From Cocos nucifera (taxonomy: Eukaryota > Streptophyta > Magnoliopsida > Arecales > Arecaceae), in NCBI GenBank assembly GCA_006176705.1, contig QRFJ01000007.1, forward strand, positions 1,895,089 to 1,959,088: DNA of 64,000 nucleotides, written 5' to 3'. The stretch's first letter is position 1; every line of letters begins with the position of its first letter. Below are positions 47,490 through 59,600 of this stretch, in pieces. A model generated the notes under the pieces. It saw only the letters and a program-made list of their open reading frames with translations. It was not told the origin of the DNA and ran no database searches. A program made the translations under genes and the position numbers.

Positions 47490-49796
47490 GTGACTGGAGA
47501 AGACATCGAACAGACCACAATTTGGAGTTCAAGTTTCATCAAGACTCATAATAGTGGAAGGAGAGGTTATACGACCGTAAGATTCTACGTTTTATAACCA
47601 ATATACATGTACAATCACATGCTAGACTGGCAAGGCTTTCGCTACGTATTTGAGTTTGATTTCTATGATGTTTTAATGAATTTACCATCACTCTTGGAAC
47701 CTTTTGAAACATGATTGCAAGCTCAGCATCTAACAAAGCTGTCATATTATTGAGGGGCCATCACAGGAAGAAAATGACAACCAATTTATTAACCTTGACC
47801 TGCTCGCCTTGTCCCTAGCACCCCTAGCTTGGGATATGATCCGCATTTATATGTCAAATTAACTTCATGATATGTTCCTTGTGAAGGTGCCCATTTAAGA
47901 CAAATTCCTTTGTGACTGCGCTTTTTCTGCATTTGGAAACAATGTTTGCATAAATGTGGTTTCTTTTTTCTCTTCTTAATGTCTCCTCAAACAAAAATGG
48001 TGGCTCATGGGACCCAAGCAAATGATTTGGTGGCTTTTCTTGCTATAACCAGGATTAGGTTTTGCAGCTGACACACACCTGTGTTGTTCCAATGCTAATC
48101 TTCTGAATCATTTCCATTTTCCTCAAATTAATAAAAGTTATTTGCAAACATGATTATTTCTAAGTAAACTTAAACTCTATTTGACAGTTTAATTTTAGCT
48201 TAACGCAGCAATTATTTCCTTAAGCCTATAATGACTATTAGATGACTTTACATGTGGGATCCCTTCAATAAAAAAGGAAAAAAAAAAAAAAAAATCATGA
48301 GGCATTTGATTCTATTTTTATCAGCCTGCAACAATGCTACTTGATGTCATAGCACAATAAAAAATATTATCCTAATGCGTATGGTGGAAAATCACAGTCT
48401 TCTGGTTTACATTCTGCTAAAAGTGGCGGACAGAATGGATGCAATATATGATTTCTATCAAGGTTGACATCTCTCCCCTCATCTGCTGGGAGAGATCCAA
48501 GGTTGAAACCTTGGTGGTGGCATTGCCACGGTAATTCAGAAAAAAATAAAACTGCTTCTTTCATGATTGTTTCAACCTTTTCTACAGCTTTAGGTCTTAA
48601 TAATAGAAGGTGCCGCTATCAGAATAACCAATACTTTCATTTACATTGATTCTACTTTACCATTAGTTCTCAAAAAGCTTCTCTATCACAACTTCCATGC
48701 ATATGATTCAGCATCCTTTTTCCAACCTTCTCAGATAGAACAACCAGTCCTCCATTTTTCATCTATCGTTCTTCCATTAGCTCTCGAAAGATTTTCTTTC
48801 TTGCAACTTTTTTCATAATTATTTAGTATCATCTTTTTTTTTTGTTTTTGTGTTTTTTTTCTTTTCCCCCTTCTCTCTTCAGATGAAAGAGAGGCAAGGC
48901 CCACCAAACTTACTTTGATCACGAAATGTAGTGGAGGCATGTAGGATTTGAACCCACTTGTGTTGTCTCGGCACCGTAGAACTTTACCAGAATAGCAAGC
49001 TAGCAACACCTTTTCCTCCACTTTTTCCATCCCTCTAGACGAATTTGAGTTGTTTGACTTATTAAGGTCTCATGGTGCTTGCTATATCTCCAAAAATTTG
49101 GCACTTCCCATGTTAAGGATTGTATAAAATAAGAAAAAATCTTATCTAGATCACTAAAGAAAATTAATTTTGGTGGTGAGGCATTGATGTAATCTTGAAA
49201 GATATATAGGAAGTTTCTTAACATATTCTAGCGAAGCAACACAAATAAGAATCCAAGCTCAGTTTTCAGGAAAAAGAAAGATAAGGAATAATTACAGAAA
49301 ATGAAATCGGTCGACATGGTGGGGTTTTGCCAAGGGATCAGGAAAGCTTGGTAATCAAGGAAACGTACATTAAGCGCAAAGGGATGGGCCGTCCACCATA
49401 TCTCACTCCTCCAATAGTGTTAACTGCTATCACACATATGGACGACAAGAGAGGAACCAAGGAGAGAGAGAGAGAGGACCTACCACAAGTGATTTCCAGA
49501 ACAAGAATAATGTTTCTAATGTGGGCTCCAATATTCACTTTTTTCTGGTGGCATGGAGACTCTGTCATTTATTGACATCTCTCTCTGGTTTTTATTGTTC
49601 AATCCTGTCCTTTGTTCTTTTAGGTGAAGATAGAATTTTAAAACCGACAATGATCCTGAAGCTGACAACCAAATTAGAAGCTTTTGTACAACCTTATCGT
49701 AAATCATTATTTACTCATAAATTTGCACTAGCATAGAACCATATACACTTTTTTGGGGGGTAAGGCTTAAAACAACTGTCAAACAAGGAAATCAAC

Positions 49797-49830
<34 letters not shown>

Positions 49831-52800
49831 GGTGCATCAAGTGATACTCAAAAAAACTTGTATACTGTTACATATGCAGTTCATGTTCCTATCTCAGATA
49901 TGTGCCTACAGTATTTTGGCAATTCTTACCTTTCAAAGTTGCGAGATCAATCATTGAAAATTAAATCAGATGTATTAAATTAGATCTTGAATAACTATAT
50001 TATAAATTTGAGGTCAAGATTTTTCAGCTAACCCGGTTCCAAATGATGAAAGGCCGCTCCTATTCTGTGCTCGAACATCAGACGGTCACTTTTGAAGGAT
50101 GGTGACAGGTGAACTACTGACAGGTGCCTATCAAATGAGGTGTCCAAAAGCACATCTTGTTGCAATGGACGATGCCACTTAATGGATTCTATGTCCACAT
50201 ATTTCCCCGTGGATTTAGACCAAGTAATTAACATCAGAGATGGCCAGCAGACATTACAGCTCATGGATATCCTTGTCCTCCTTTTGGACTAATAGCCATT
50301 GTGTTCCTGTTTGCTTTCGATGGAAACCAAACGGAAAGATGTGTGAAATGTGAATAGTAGACTGGTGTTTGATCCTTCTTGATGGAAGTCTATCCACGCA
50401 AGGGCAAAATGTTTTAGATCTCTGATTACAGGCCTTCACTTCTTTTAATGTGTCGACTAGATGCCATGCCACACAATCCCCATAAGAGACGGTCCAAGGT
50501 TTTATTTTTATGTCCAATACAAAGCAGTTGAATAATAAAATATATAAAAGAAATCGTCCCTTGTGCTATTCTGCAAGTTTGATTGATGAAGTGCAACTTG
50601 AATGTAAACTATCATGCAAACTATTTATTGTCCAAATTAACAAAGGTCACCCATATGTTAGGATGTTCAATATTCAGGCATACAGTCCAGTCTTGGAAGA
50701 ATCTGAGGCCATTTTAAATACATAAAGAGAAGAAAGAAGCTTTCGCTTTGACATGTTCTGCCACAATGGCGAGAAGTTAGGAAGCAGCATCTGTTGCTAG
50801 CATTGGTCCAACGCTGTCCCTTCCTTGAAATCCAGACAGGATTCTAAGACTAAAAACGAAATCGAATATTATCCCATCAAATCCATTTCCTATCCGATTC
50901 AGATCAGATATGGATAGAAATTCTTGTATGCAATCAAACTGGGATAAAGATCCAGATATAAACTTACAGTTTTACTGGATATTACATACGAATATGGATC
51001 ATAAGATTCTGTTGGGGATTCGGATTTGGATGCGGATATGTAGGTTCTTTCAGATCCAGCTTCGAATACGGATATCGAGGTTTATAGCAGCATTGACTTC
51101 TAATATATAGTTAAGGTTTATTATATTTATTCAAACTTTGTTCGTATCATAAAACATAGTTATTTTTTAAAAATATATCGTGGTATTTCATATTTTAAAA
51201 TTAATTGCCATGAACTCAAGCTATGTTGGAGTTCGGTTGTATAAAGCTGTATAATAGGTTCATCATTTCATATATATTCTTCATGCATCATTTGCTCATT
51301 AGTTACCTGAGAGCATTACGTTTGAGGGTTCTGGATTCAGGAATTGTATATGTAAGTTCCTTTTATCCATTAGCAGTTAATTCTCACCGACACTTTGTTC
51401 TCATGGTACATACCATCATGAAAATAGATGTCTCAATACTCTTTTTATGGCATGCATGCATGAATAAATTTGGGGATGATGGTGGGCCGTTGAGAGAGGG
51501 AGAGATCTAAGCAATCAAATTTCCAACATCAAGTTAACCCCTTTGTTGAAATTACATGTTTTTTTATTGGTGATTTTAAATATTAATAACAATACATTTA
51601 TCTGCAAAATTACAATATATGTTGAATTTATGAGAAACGATCAAAATATGAAAAGATTAGAAACTCGATGTCCAAATTCAATCGTGCCTTACTGGAAAAC
51701 ATGAATAAGTTAACAAACTCTTTTTTCAAGCTTTTCCTTGTAATCCTAGAAGGAAATTTTCCTAAAGAAATGAATTATTAAACCATGTTTCAGAGAGTGC
51801 ATAATGCAATGAGGTTAAAAAATGGATGAAATATAATGTGTGATAGAACTTGAGGGTAGAGAATCATAAAATGTCGAAACAAAGTCTATGCCAATTCATA
51901 GTATATTTGATATGAAAAGGCTCACAAAATATGTTACTAAATATTATATTTGGTATGAAAAGGCTTGCAAAATATGTTATTAAATATCCACAGCAAGAAG
52001 GTATGATAGAAAATCCTCATTCTGTAATAGATAACTGTCAGATATGCATAAGAATTCTGTTTCAAATGTCAGAGTTGAGACACCAGTAGAATAGTCTCAA
52101 CTACTTCATAGTCCAATTTGTTAAGCCCGACATAGATTGTTTACCTTCCCTGTCAGCTTACACTTTTGGGTCAATTGATTTCTCGACATGGTATGAGAGC
52201 TCAGTTTTACTGGAGGTCATGAGTTCGAAACCCCCCAACACCAATTATCGATCTAATTATATCTGGTTATCTGTTGTCATAATTCTTGTCTATCTTTTTC
52301 CCAATCAGCTTAAGATATTGAGGTTAACCAATTAGTTGACACAATTAAGAAAAAGAGAATCATTGGATTTGGTAAGTCAATATGTGGAAAAGTTTTTGTA
52401 GTCTGAAAGTGTTAGAAATCATGAACAAATTTCAAATTAGATGAACAACAAAAACTGCCATGACGATAATAATTTGCATGACTTCTCACGTTATTTGATC
52501 CAAGTTGTCTAAGGATCTAAATATAGGATTTCAGAAATTCAGAATGTTCACCTGATGAAAAATCAGATAGTTTCTTTCAGCATTTTTTTCCTTCGAAGTT
52601 TATGTTTGGACTCACTTAATGCCACAAAATTTAATCAGCAACCTCCTCATAGGCCATTGGCAATGGTGCCCCTATCAACAACCTCACTAAATGGAGATGC
52701 ACAGGTTTTTCATAAGGACATGCAGTTTTGAAGTGACTGTGCAAAACTAATGTGGAACAAGTAATGAATGGTATTATGAAGTGATCAGAGAAATCCAAGC

Positions 52801-53780
52801 AACAAGCAGAATGAAACCGATGCTAGTTGGTAAAGTTCATTAGTCTGAATTAATAACACATTGAATCAGGCCAGAATTGCAGATACAGGAAGTGTAATAC
52901 AAAATGACATATCCATCAATGTACTACAAGAAAGCATTTTTATGCAACAATCCTTCTAATAAAAGACAAGGATCAGCACAGCTCAGCATGTATGGTGCCA
53001 GCTCAGGACTGACACGTTGGTGCAGTTGCATGACAATGCATTGCTGCCCGTGTGAGCTCATGATGCACGCCAAGCACTAGAATGGCTTCACAGCATGATG
53101 CATATCAAGTCAGTGCTAGGCCAGTACAGCACTGGAATGACACATAAACCTTGGATAAATAAAACATACCTGAATGAAAGACTTATCATCAGCTTAAGAA
53201 ACCAATGCACAGATTTACAGGAGAGCATAGAAATAGCACCAAGAAAGTAAACAGCACAATCAACCTGGTGGAAAGATGATTCAGTAAGTAACCATCAGAA
53301 CTTAGTTTTCTCTTAACAGGAAGGTGATCTGATGTGGAACATACTGAATAATGGAATAACACATATAGTTGCTTGAAAATTTGATAAGAATGAAACCTCT
53401 AGAGAATTGTTCTGCTGAAAAAGCGATGCAAGATAAGTCAGCCACGTGGGTCACCCATTACCAAAAATATTCTGCACATACTACTAGATAACTAACGAAA
53501 CTTTTTAATGTCTCCTAGTTTAAAGCCAGGCATAACAAATGACCTGTGTAAATACCATCATCTACCATATGCAATGAGAACAAAGTTCTTATGTCTTAAA
53601 AATGCATTTGTTATGGTGTGATGGAATGTCACATGGTAACAGACCTACATGCTTGGCCAGATGGTTGGACCGGTTCCATATTTTGTGTGCGCCCATAAAT
53701 ATGTGAACTGGTTAATCCAAATTTTTATGCGCACCACCCCCCCTCCCCCTAACCCCACCCACCCCGTGGAAAACAAGCAT
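47490..53780. other. Intergenic region, no confident gene
   Basis: The MYB 3' UTR probably ends within the first 700 bases ('aataaaag' at about 48128). Two overlapping minus-strand frames at 50028-50264 and 50254-50517 are unusually rich in Trp, His and Cys and may be a gene relic, but no family was recognised. A 14-T/19-A palindrome lies at 49797-49829. A duplicated 48-bp segment lies at about 51909-51993. The word TGGTATGAGAGC at 52189-52200, one base off the tRNA-iMet PBS, is followed by 'gagttcgaaacccc' and may mark an old retroelement piece. Confidence 0.45.
51909..51993. repeat. Short tandem duplication
   Basis: 'tgatatgaaaaggctcac' with 'aaaatatgttactaaatatt' is repeated as 'tggtatgaaaaggcttgc' with 'aaaatatgttattaaatat', a unit of about 48 bp. 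Confidence 0.7.
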
Positions 53781-54705
53781 TTCTTACCGAAATTCGTTTT
53801 TATGACAGCCGCTTCCCCATTCCCACATCCGCACTTGCACTCACTTCCAGTAACTAAGATATAGAAGAAAAGAGCTATTGCAAGAAACATGGGGGTCATG
53901 ATCTACTTAATACATTGCATACAACTTACTAGTGGATTCATTCACAATGAAACTCGTTCCATTTGAGCCCAAACAACCAGAACTGATGTTGTTTTCACCT
54001 AAATCGGCCACACACTAGCATATATAGTTTGATAAGTATTAGGGACACGCACATGCATGAACAAACATATATGTTTAAAACTTTAGCCAAAATTTTGATC
54101 ATTGATAATACAGAACCAATTTATTTGACATGTGACCTGAAAGGAAACACCAAGCCAAAGAGTTCCAAGTGAAAGTATACACCATAAACCATAGGTTGAA
54201 TGGTGGAAAATCAACTAATGGAAAGGAAATGTATACCAAAGATTACAGGAGACATTATGATGGAGGAGCTTGCATTTCAGTATGGCAAAGGCTAAATTCT
54301 AAGATAAACTTAGAAATGAGAGAACAGAAAATGCTCAGCTGACCAGGGAGGAAGTGCCGAATAGGATTAAATGGTGGAAAATTCATACCTAAGGTCTAAT
54401 TTATACAGAAAGAGACTAGCTAAAGGGTGAGAAATTGGCAACCATATTGAGTAAACATAACCCTTATGATCAGTGGAGAAGATATACGTCAAGTCTCACT
54501 GCAGTACAGGGTATTTTCACTTGGGATTTGATATAATAAAGACATCATGCTGAAATTACAAATTTGTGCAGTGCATTAATAAAATAGCTCAAATAATAAC
54601 ATGCAAAATCAAACTGATTGGGAAATTCATTTATTTCAAGTATCCAAGTTTTTTTTTTTTTTTGGGAAAAAGAGGACTTTCCAATAGGAAATTATCATGG
54701 CATAC

Positions 54706-56650
54706 CTTCCAGTCTATCAAGGTAGGGGTGTCTTTGGCCAGATTCTCATCATCTAAATTGAAAACATCATGAAACTGAAAAACCCTACCATAAGAAAAAT
54801 ATGGATCTGATATATCAACAATTTGAAGAATAGCTAATATTCTTGATATAATAATTTAGAAATATGTGAACTATCTCTAAGAATATGAATAATCTAACAT
54901 TTGCAGGGATAACGGAATAGTAAAGCATACTTCTCTTTGGTGTCATTGTTCTTCAATGAAACTCTAGCTACGGTTTCTAGAACTGCCTAGTAAATCAAAA
55001 AAAAAAAAAAAAAAAATCACTTTACTTGATATATGCATGTAGTAAGGAAAAATTAGGCTTTTAGGTGACCTTTACTTCAACAAAATGATAGCATAGAATC
55101 TAGAGTGAAGAATAAGAAGGAAAAAAGAATTGAATTCTAGGCAACAGATTGTCCTATGAAAGACTATAATCATTTCCTCTAGCCAAAAATAAATTTCCTG
55201 GAGCTAGAAAAGATAATGAGACACACGCTTAACAAAGAGGGGGGAAGGATACAGATTATAATTCACCAGATGAGGACATCCTTGATATGTTTGGTTATAT
55301 ATAAGATGATAGGCCATATTCATATTACATCCTTCATCTGTTGCAAAGAAATGCCATTCATCTTACTCATCTCATACTTATGCTAACACGAAAGAAAGAA
55401 AGGAATTGGAAAACATGCAAAAAAAAAAAAAGAAGCAAATGTGTTCCTTGGCAGCAATTTTGTTGAAGCCACCAGGATCAATTTCTGTGAAATAGATTTA
55501 AAAAAAAAAAAATCAGAGCAGGCAAAAACGTTATGTACTGTGAAATACTAGTGTTCGTTTTATTCTTCAGTGCATATTCCAACTATGAAACACTACGAGA
55601 GAACAACCTGCCTGAATGATGCCATGTTTGAATACTTTCAATCCATTGTATAATGATATTGGGTGGGGGAAAAAATATCCAGTGAGCTCTTTGAACAGAG
55701 ATAACGAATTTTGACCAAATTATTTTCCCAAATAAAAAAAGGCATATCATTTGCCAAGAATACTAAATGCTGCGGGAGAGTGGCTGAATCCTCATAAAAC
55801 CAAGAAGGGCATAAGATGGTGTTTGGTTAACAAAAAAGTTTCCAAACATTCAATCAGATCTGGCACTTCATATGGCCATTTCAGACAAATTCTTTCTAAA
55901 GAACTGCTTCCTTTAATATTTTTTTCCGAATTAGGGCCAGATTTTTAGGCACTTCATATGCACATTTCAGCATCAAATAAAGGAAAATGCAAACAAATTC
56001 TTTATACATAACTTTTTTTCTTTAATCTTTGTCCAAATTAGTACTAGATTTAGAAAAATATCTACACTATAAAGTACTCTAAAGACCAAGAGAGGAAGCG
56101 CGAGGCATGGGCTGATCACCGCGCATCATGATCCCCCCGAATCCCTAATTCCACGATCAAGAACCCTCATTTGAGAATGTCAACTGCTTTTGCATCACAT
56201 TGCCAGCAGAAGCGATCAAACGAAGCCAACAAAGGGAGATTCGAGGGAAATACATAAGAGGGTATCAGATCTACGGACGTCCATCGGTCTGCTCGCTCTT
56301 GGGGAATTCCTTCCTGGGAGCTTGATTAATCATGATGGCGAAGCTCTCGTGGGCCGGCAATGCCCTCGACGCATCCGTCGTGTTGCTCCGCTCCACCTCG
56401 CAGCCGCCAACGCCGCCGGGGGCGAAGAGGAGGCCGCGGAGAGAACAAACAAGACGAGAGAGTTGGGAGGAGAAAGGGAGAAGCTCCCCGTCCCGGAAAG
56501 GAGGAGGACGAGGAGGGCGATGGGCCACGGTAACGAGCGTGAGGCGGGTTAACGTGGGGACGAAAAGACCGATGGGAGGGACCGAGGAGTTTCGCCTTTC
56601 GGTAAAAGGCGGGTAGCGGGAGTAAGATCGCCGCCATATCGCCTTGGTGG
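54706..56650 (-). CDS. Unrecognised multi-exon gene (partial model)
   Basis: I do not recognise the product. Three internal exons on the minus strand agree in splice sites and phase. 55376-55329 encodes YEMSKMNGISLQQMKD. 54986-54931 encodes AVLETVARVSLKNNDTKE. 54784-54706 encodes a segment ending DDENLAKDTPTLIDWK. Each has an AG acceptor and a GT donor (GTAATA, GTATGC, GTATGC), and joined they stay open. A further possible exon near 55484-55445 reads EIDPGGFNKIAAKEH but has no GT donor. The GC-rich block 56275-56650 would be the first exon or promoter, with a possible MINQAPRKEFPKSEQ start. The end is not found; a cysteine-rich candidate exon at 53853-53788 (ECKCGCGNGEA) is out of phase with the last sure exon. 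It could also be a decaying gene copy. Confidence 0.4.
56260..56650. promoter_or_regulatory. GC-rich island in AT-rich surroundings
   Basis: The block is rich in CCG, CGC and GGAGG words, with long open frames on both strands that reflect base composition. It is the kind of GC-rich start seen in monocot genes. The most likely user is the minus-strand gene to the left; a plus-strand transcript cannot be excluded. Confidence 0.5.
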
Positions 56651-56659
56651 TTCTTGAAC

Positions 56660-56713
56660 AAAAAAATAAATAAATAAATAAATAAATAAATATATATATA
56701 TATATATATATAT
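56660..56713. repeat. (AAAT)n-(TA)n compound microsatellite
   Basis: About six AAAT units pass directly into about eleven TA units, at the left edge of the inverted-repeat element. Confidence 0.9.
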
Positions 56714-56744
56714 TTTAAATATTAATTTTAAAAAATAAATTTAA

Positions 56745-59600
56745 AAATTAAAGATTTTTTTCTTAATGAAATTATCAATTTGATAATTAAAAAAATATAT
56801 TTATTTTACTCATTTTCAACATATATTTTTTATTAATATATACTATGTAGCCATATAATATATGCTAAAAATATTAATCACCAAGTAATTCAATACACAA
56901 TCTCTAAATTAATTGATACGTACGGAATTCATAAATATATAGTATACGATCAGCTAATGAATACTTAGTAAATTAGTTATTTAATAATTTACTATATAAT
57001 TTTAAGTAAATTAATATATAATTTTTTGAATATTATATTCATTAATATATACTAAATGGCTTGATAATATACATTTATCAATTTTCTAATATATACTATT
57101 GGGAATAAATCCTGCTTCTGCCGAAGTCCAGTCTGATGCTTAGTCCAATGTAATCGATAATCACGGAAGAGCTTCAGCGGTCAAACTTTAGTCAGACTCC
57201 TATGAGAGCTGAACTTCCTCCAATCTTCTCCTTCAGTCGGACTCCTATGGAAGTCGAACTTCTTCTGGACTCCTCTTTCGGTCGAACTTCTTCTGAACTC
57301 CTCCTTCGGTCGAACTCCTTTCGGATCTCTCCTTCAGCTAACGTTCCTCCTAGATGATTTTCTCTAACTATATTTTCTTTGAAAGTTCGAACTCCTCTGA
57401 AATTGATATATGTCGAGATTCTTCACCAACCAATGCCTGCTTCCTCTGAACTACGGCTATTAAATCTCGATAAATGATCCCCATCAGTCTGTTATAGATG
57501 ATGCTACAGATGGGGCCCCTCTCTATAATAGACTCCATCAGGCCTCGAGCAGTCCGCTACTGGACAGTATGGCTGTCACTATCAATCTGACGATATCTTT
57601 CTCTCCGTACCGAACTCCACCAGACCTTAAGCGATCCATTGCCAGACAGCTATAGCTGTCACCATCAATCAAACTTTGTTTATAAAAAGGAACCCTCCAG
57701 ATACATTTTTTCTAAGCTCTAAGCTCTCTTCTCCATTTCAAAATTTTGTCGAGCTCTCGCCTGAGTACTCCATTTCTGTTGGTCAGAAGAGCTGACTTGA
57801 TCGTTGAAGGATTCCATCGGAGCCACCATCATCAACTTCGGACGGAACTTTATTTTGCAGATCACCGACGGCGATCTCATCCTCCTCCATTTTAGCTCAT
57901 CCCGACATCGATCAGATTTTGTACCAACATATACTATAAGCATATTTGATATACATTTAATAGTTATCTAATATATACCTTTAGATAAGAAGCTTATTTT
58001 AGAAATTATGTACCAATTTATCTAAAGCTGTGTATTGGATTGTTGTTAAGTATGTATCAAAAAGCTTATAGCATGTATAAGAAAGTTAATAAGTGTATAT
58101 TACCATACCATGTATAGTATATATTGGTGAACATATTATTTTATAAACTATATATCAATTTTCTTAGAGATAAGTATCGGATCGTTAGATAACTAATTTG
58201 TTAAGTATATATTATCCGGCCATATACTATATATCGATAAACTTTATATTCTAAAAATTATGTTTCAATTTACTTAGAGGTATGTCTCGAATTACTACTA
58301 GATATATATCAAAAAAATTTGCAGCATATATCAGAAAGTCAATAAGTGTATATCATCATATAATATAGTATGTACTAGTGCATATAATATTTTAAAAAAT
58401 ATATATCAATCTTTTTGAAAGTATGTATTAGATTGCTAGATGACTAATTTGCTAAGTATGTATTATCTGACCATGTATAATATATTAATCAACTTTATAT
58501 TTCAGAGGCATGTTTTGACTTGATGATTTATTCATTTAATGTGTGTCATCTGATCATGTATTATATATTGATAAAAGATATATCATGAAAATAAGGAAGA
58601 AAGAGATATCATATTTTTTTATTTTTAATTATAAGACTAACGACTCCATTAGTTGGAGGAATTTTTGATCTTTAGATTTTTTCTTTAAAATTGATATTAG
58701 AAGAAACGTGGCAAATGATAGCACCTGTCCTATAATTTTTTCTCTAGTGCTCACCCCAAATGATTTTTAAAAATCATATGGGGCGACTACTATAAAATAT
58801 CATATGGGGAGAGCTTCCTTTTTTCTATGATTCTCCTAGTACCAATCTTAAAGAAGAATTTTAAAAGTCAAAAACTCTTTTTATTAATGGAGCCATTAGT
58901 TTTATAATTAAAAATAAAAAATATAATATTGCTTTCTTTCTTATTTTCATAATATACTTTTTATTGATGCATATTACACAGCCAAATGATATATACCGAG
59001 CAATGTAATCATCAAATAAGTTAATATACATCTTCAGAAAAATCAATACATAGCTTCCAGAATATAGAGTTCATCAATATATATAGTATACTATCAAATG
59101 ATATATACTTAGTAAATCAGTCATCTAGCAATCCAATGTTCATATCTAAATAAATGATACATAGTTTTCAAAATATTATATTCATGAATACATACTACAT
59201 GGTATGATAATACATACTCATCGATTTTTTGATACATACTATAAACTTTTTTGATACACATCTAAAAATGATCTAATATATATTTCTAAATAAATTGATA
59301 CATAGTTTTTAGAATATTGAGTTAACCAATATATAGCATATGGCTAGATAAAACATACTTAGTAAATTAGTCATTTAGTAATCCAACACACACATTCAAG
59401 TAAATTTATATATAGTTTCTAAAATACTATGTTCATTAGTATATACAACATGATATGATGATATACATGCACTTATTGATTTTCTAATACATATTACAAG
59501 TTTTTTTTATACATACCTAATAATAATCTAATACACGTATCTAGATAAATCAATACACAATTTTTAGATGAGGTATTTTATCTAGCAATACGTATTGGAT
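56745..59600. mobile_element. AT-rich foldback-like element of three alternating inverted modules
   Basis: Module 1 (about 56745-57990, interrupted by the solo LTR) and module 3 (about 58855-59600) run the same way. Module 2 (about 58000-58690) is their reverse complement. Shared words are 'ataattaaaaataaaaaa', 'ttattttcataatatac', 'atacttagtaaat.agtca', 'attatattcat.aatacat' and 'actccattag' against 'ctaatggag'. Modules also contain diverged internal direct repeats of about 255 bp ('gctagatgactaatttg'). The hinge 58695-58855 contains a small palindrome ('catatggggcgac', 'catatggggagag'). No coding sequence is seen. It fits a foldback or large hairpin-type transposon; terminal duplications were not found. 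Confidence 0.7.
57097..57929 (+). mobile_element. Solo LTR (833 bp), relative of the 17.8-23.0 kb element
   Basis: It begins TATTGGGAATAAATCC and ends GTACCAACA, with TATAC duplicated on both sides (57092-57096 and 57930-57934). Its TATAAAAAGGAACCCTCC (about 57673) and CGGAACTTTATTTTGCAG (about 57842) match CTATAAAAAGGACCCTCC and CGGAACTTTGTTTTGCAG in the LTRs of the minus-strand element, here on the plus strand. Only one LTR is left. Confidence 0.87.

Noticed and set aside
48930..48990. tRNA-derived SINE from GGTTCAAATCC on the minus strand
   Set aside because: Only the box B-like word fits. No box A at the right spacing and no tail or target duplication were found.
52189..52230. tRNA gene or intact PBS from TGGTATGAGAGC plus a box B-like 'gagttcgaaacccc'
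   Set aside because: No cloverleaf can be drawn, the PBS word has a mismatch, and no LTR ends in CA just before it. At most it is an old retroelement fragment.
53645..53899. Cysteine motif ECKCGCG suggesting a metallothionein
   Set aside because: The spacing does not match plant metallothionein Cys patterns, and the frame has a hydrophobic start and no second Cys cluster.
56190..56616. Plus-strand 94- and 120-codon frames in the GC-rich island
   Set aside because: Their composition follows GC bias and no splice continuation to the right was found. Downstream is microsatellite and transposon DNA.
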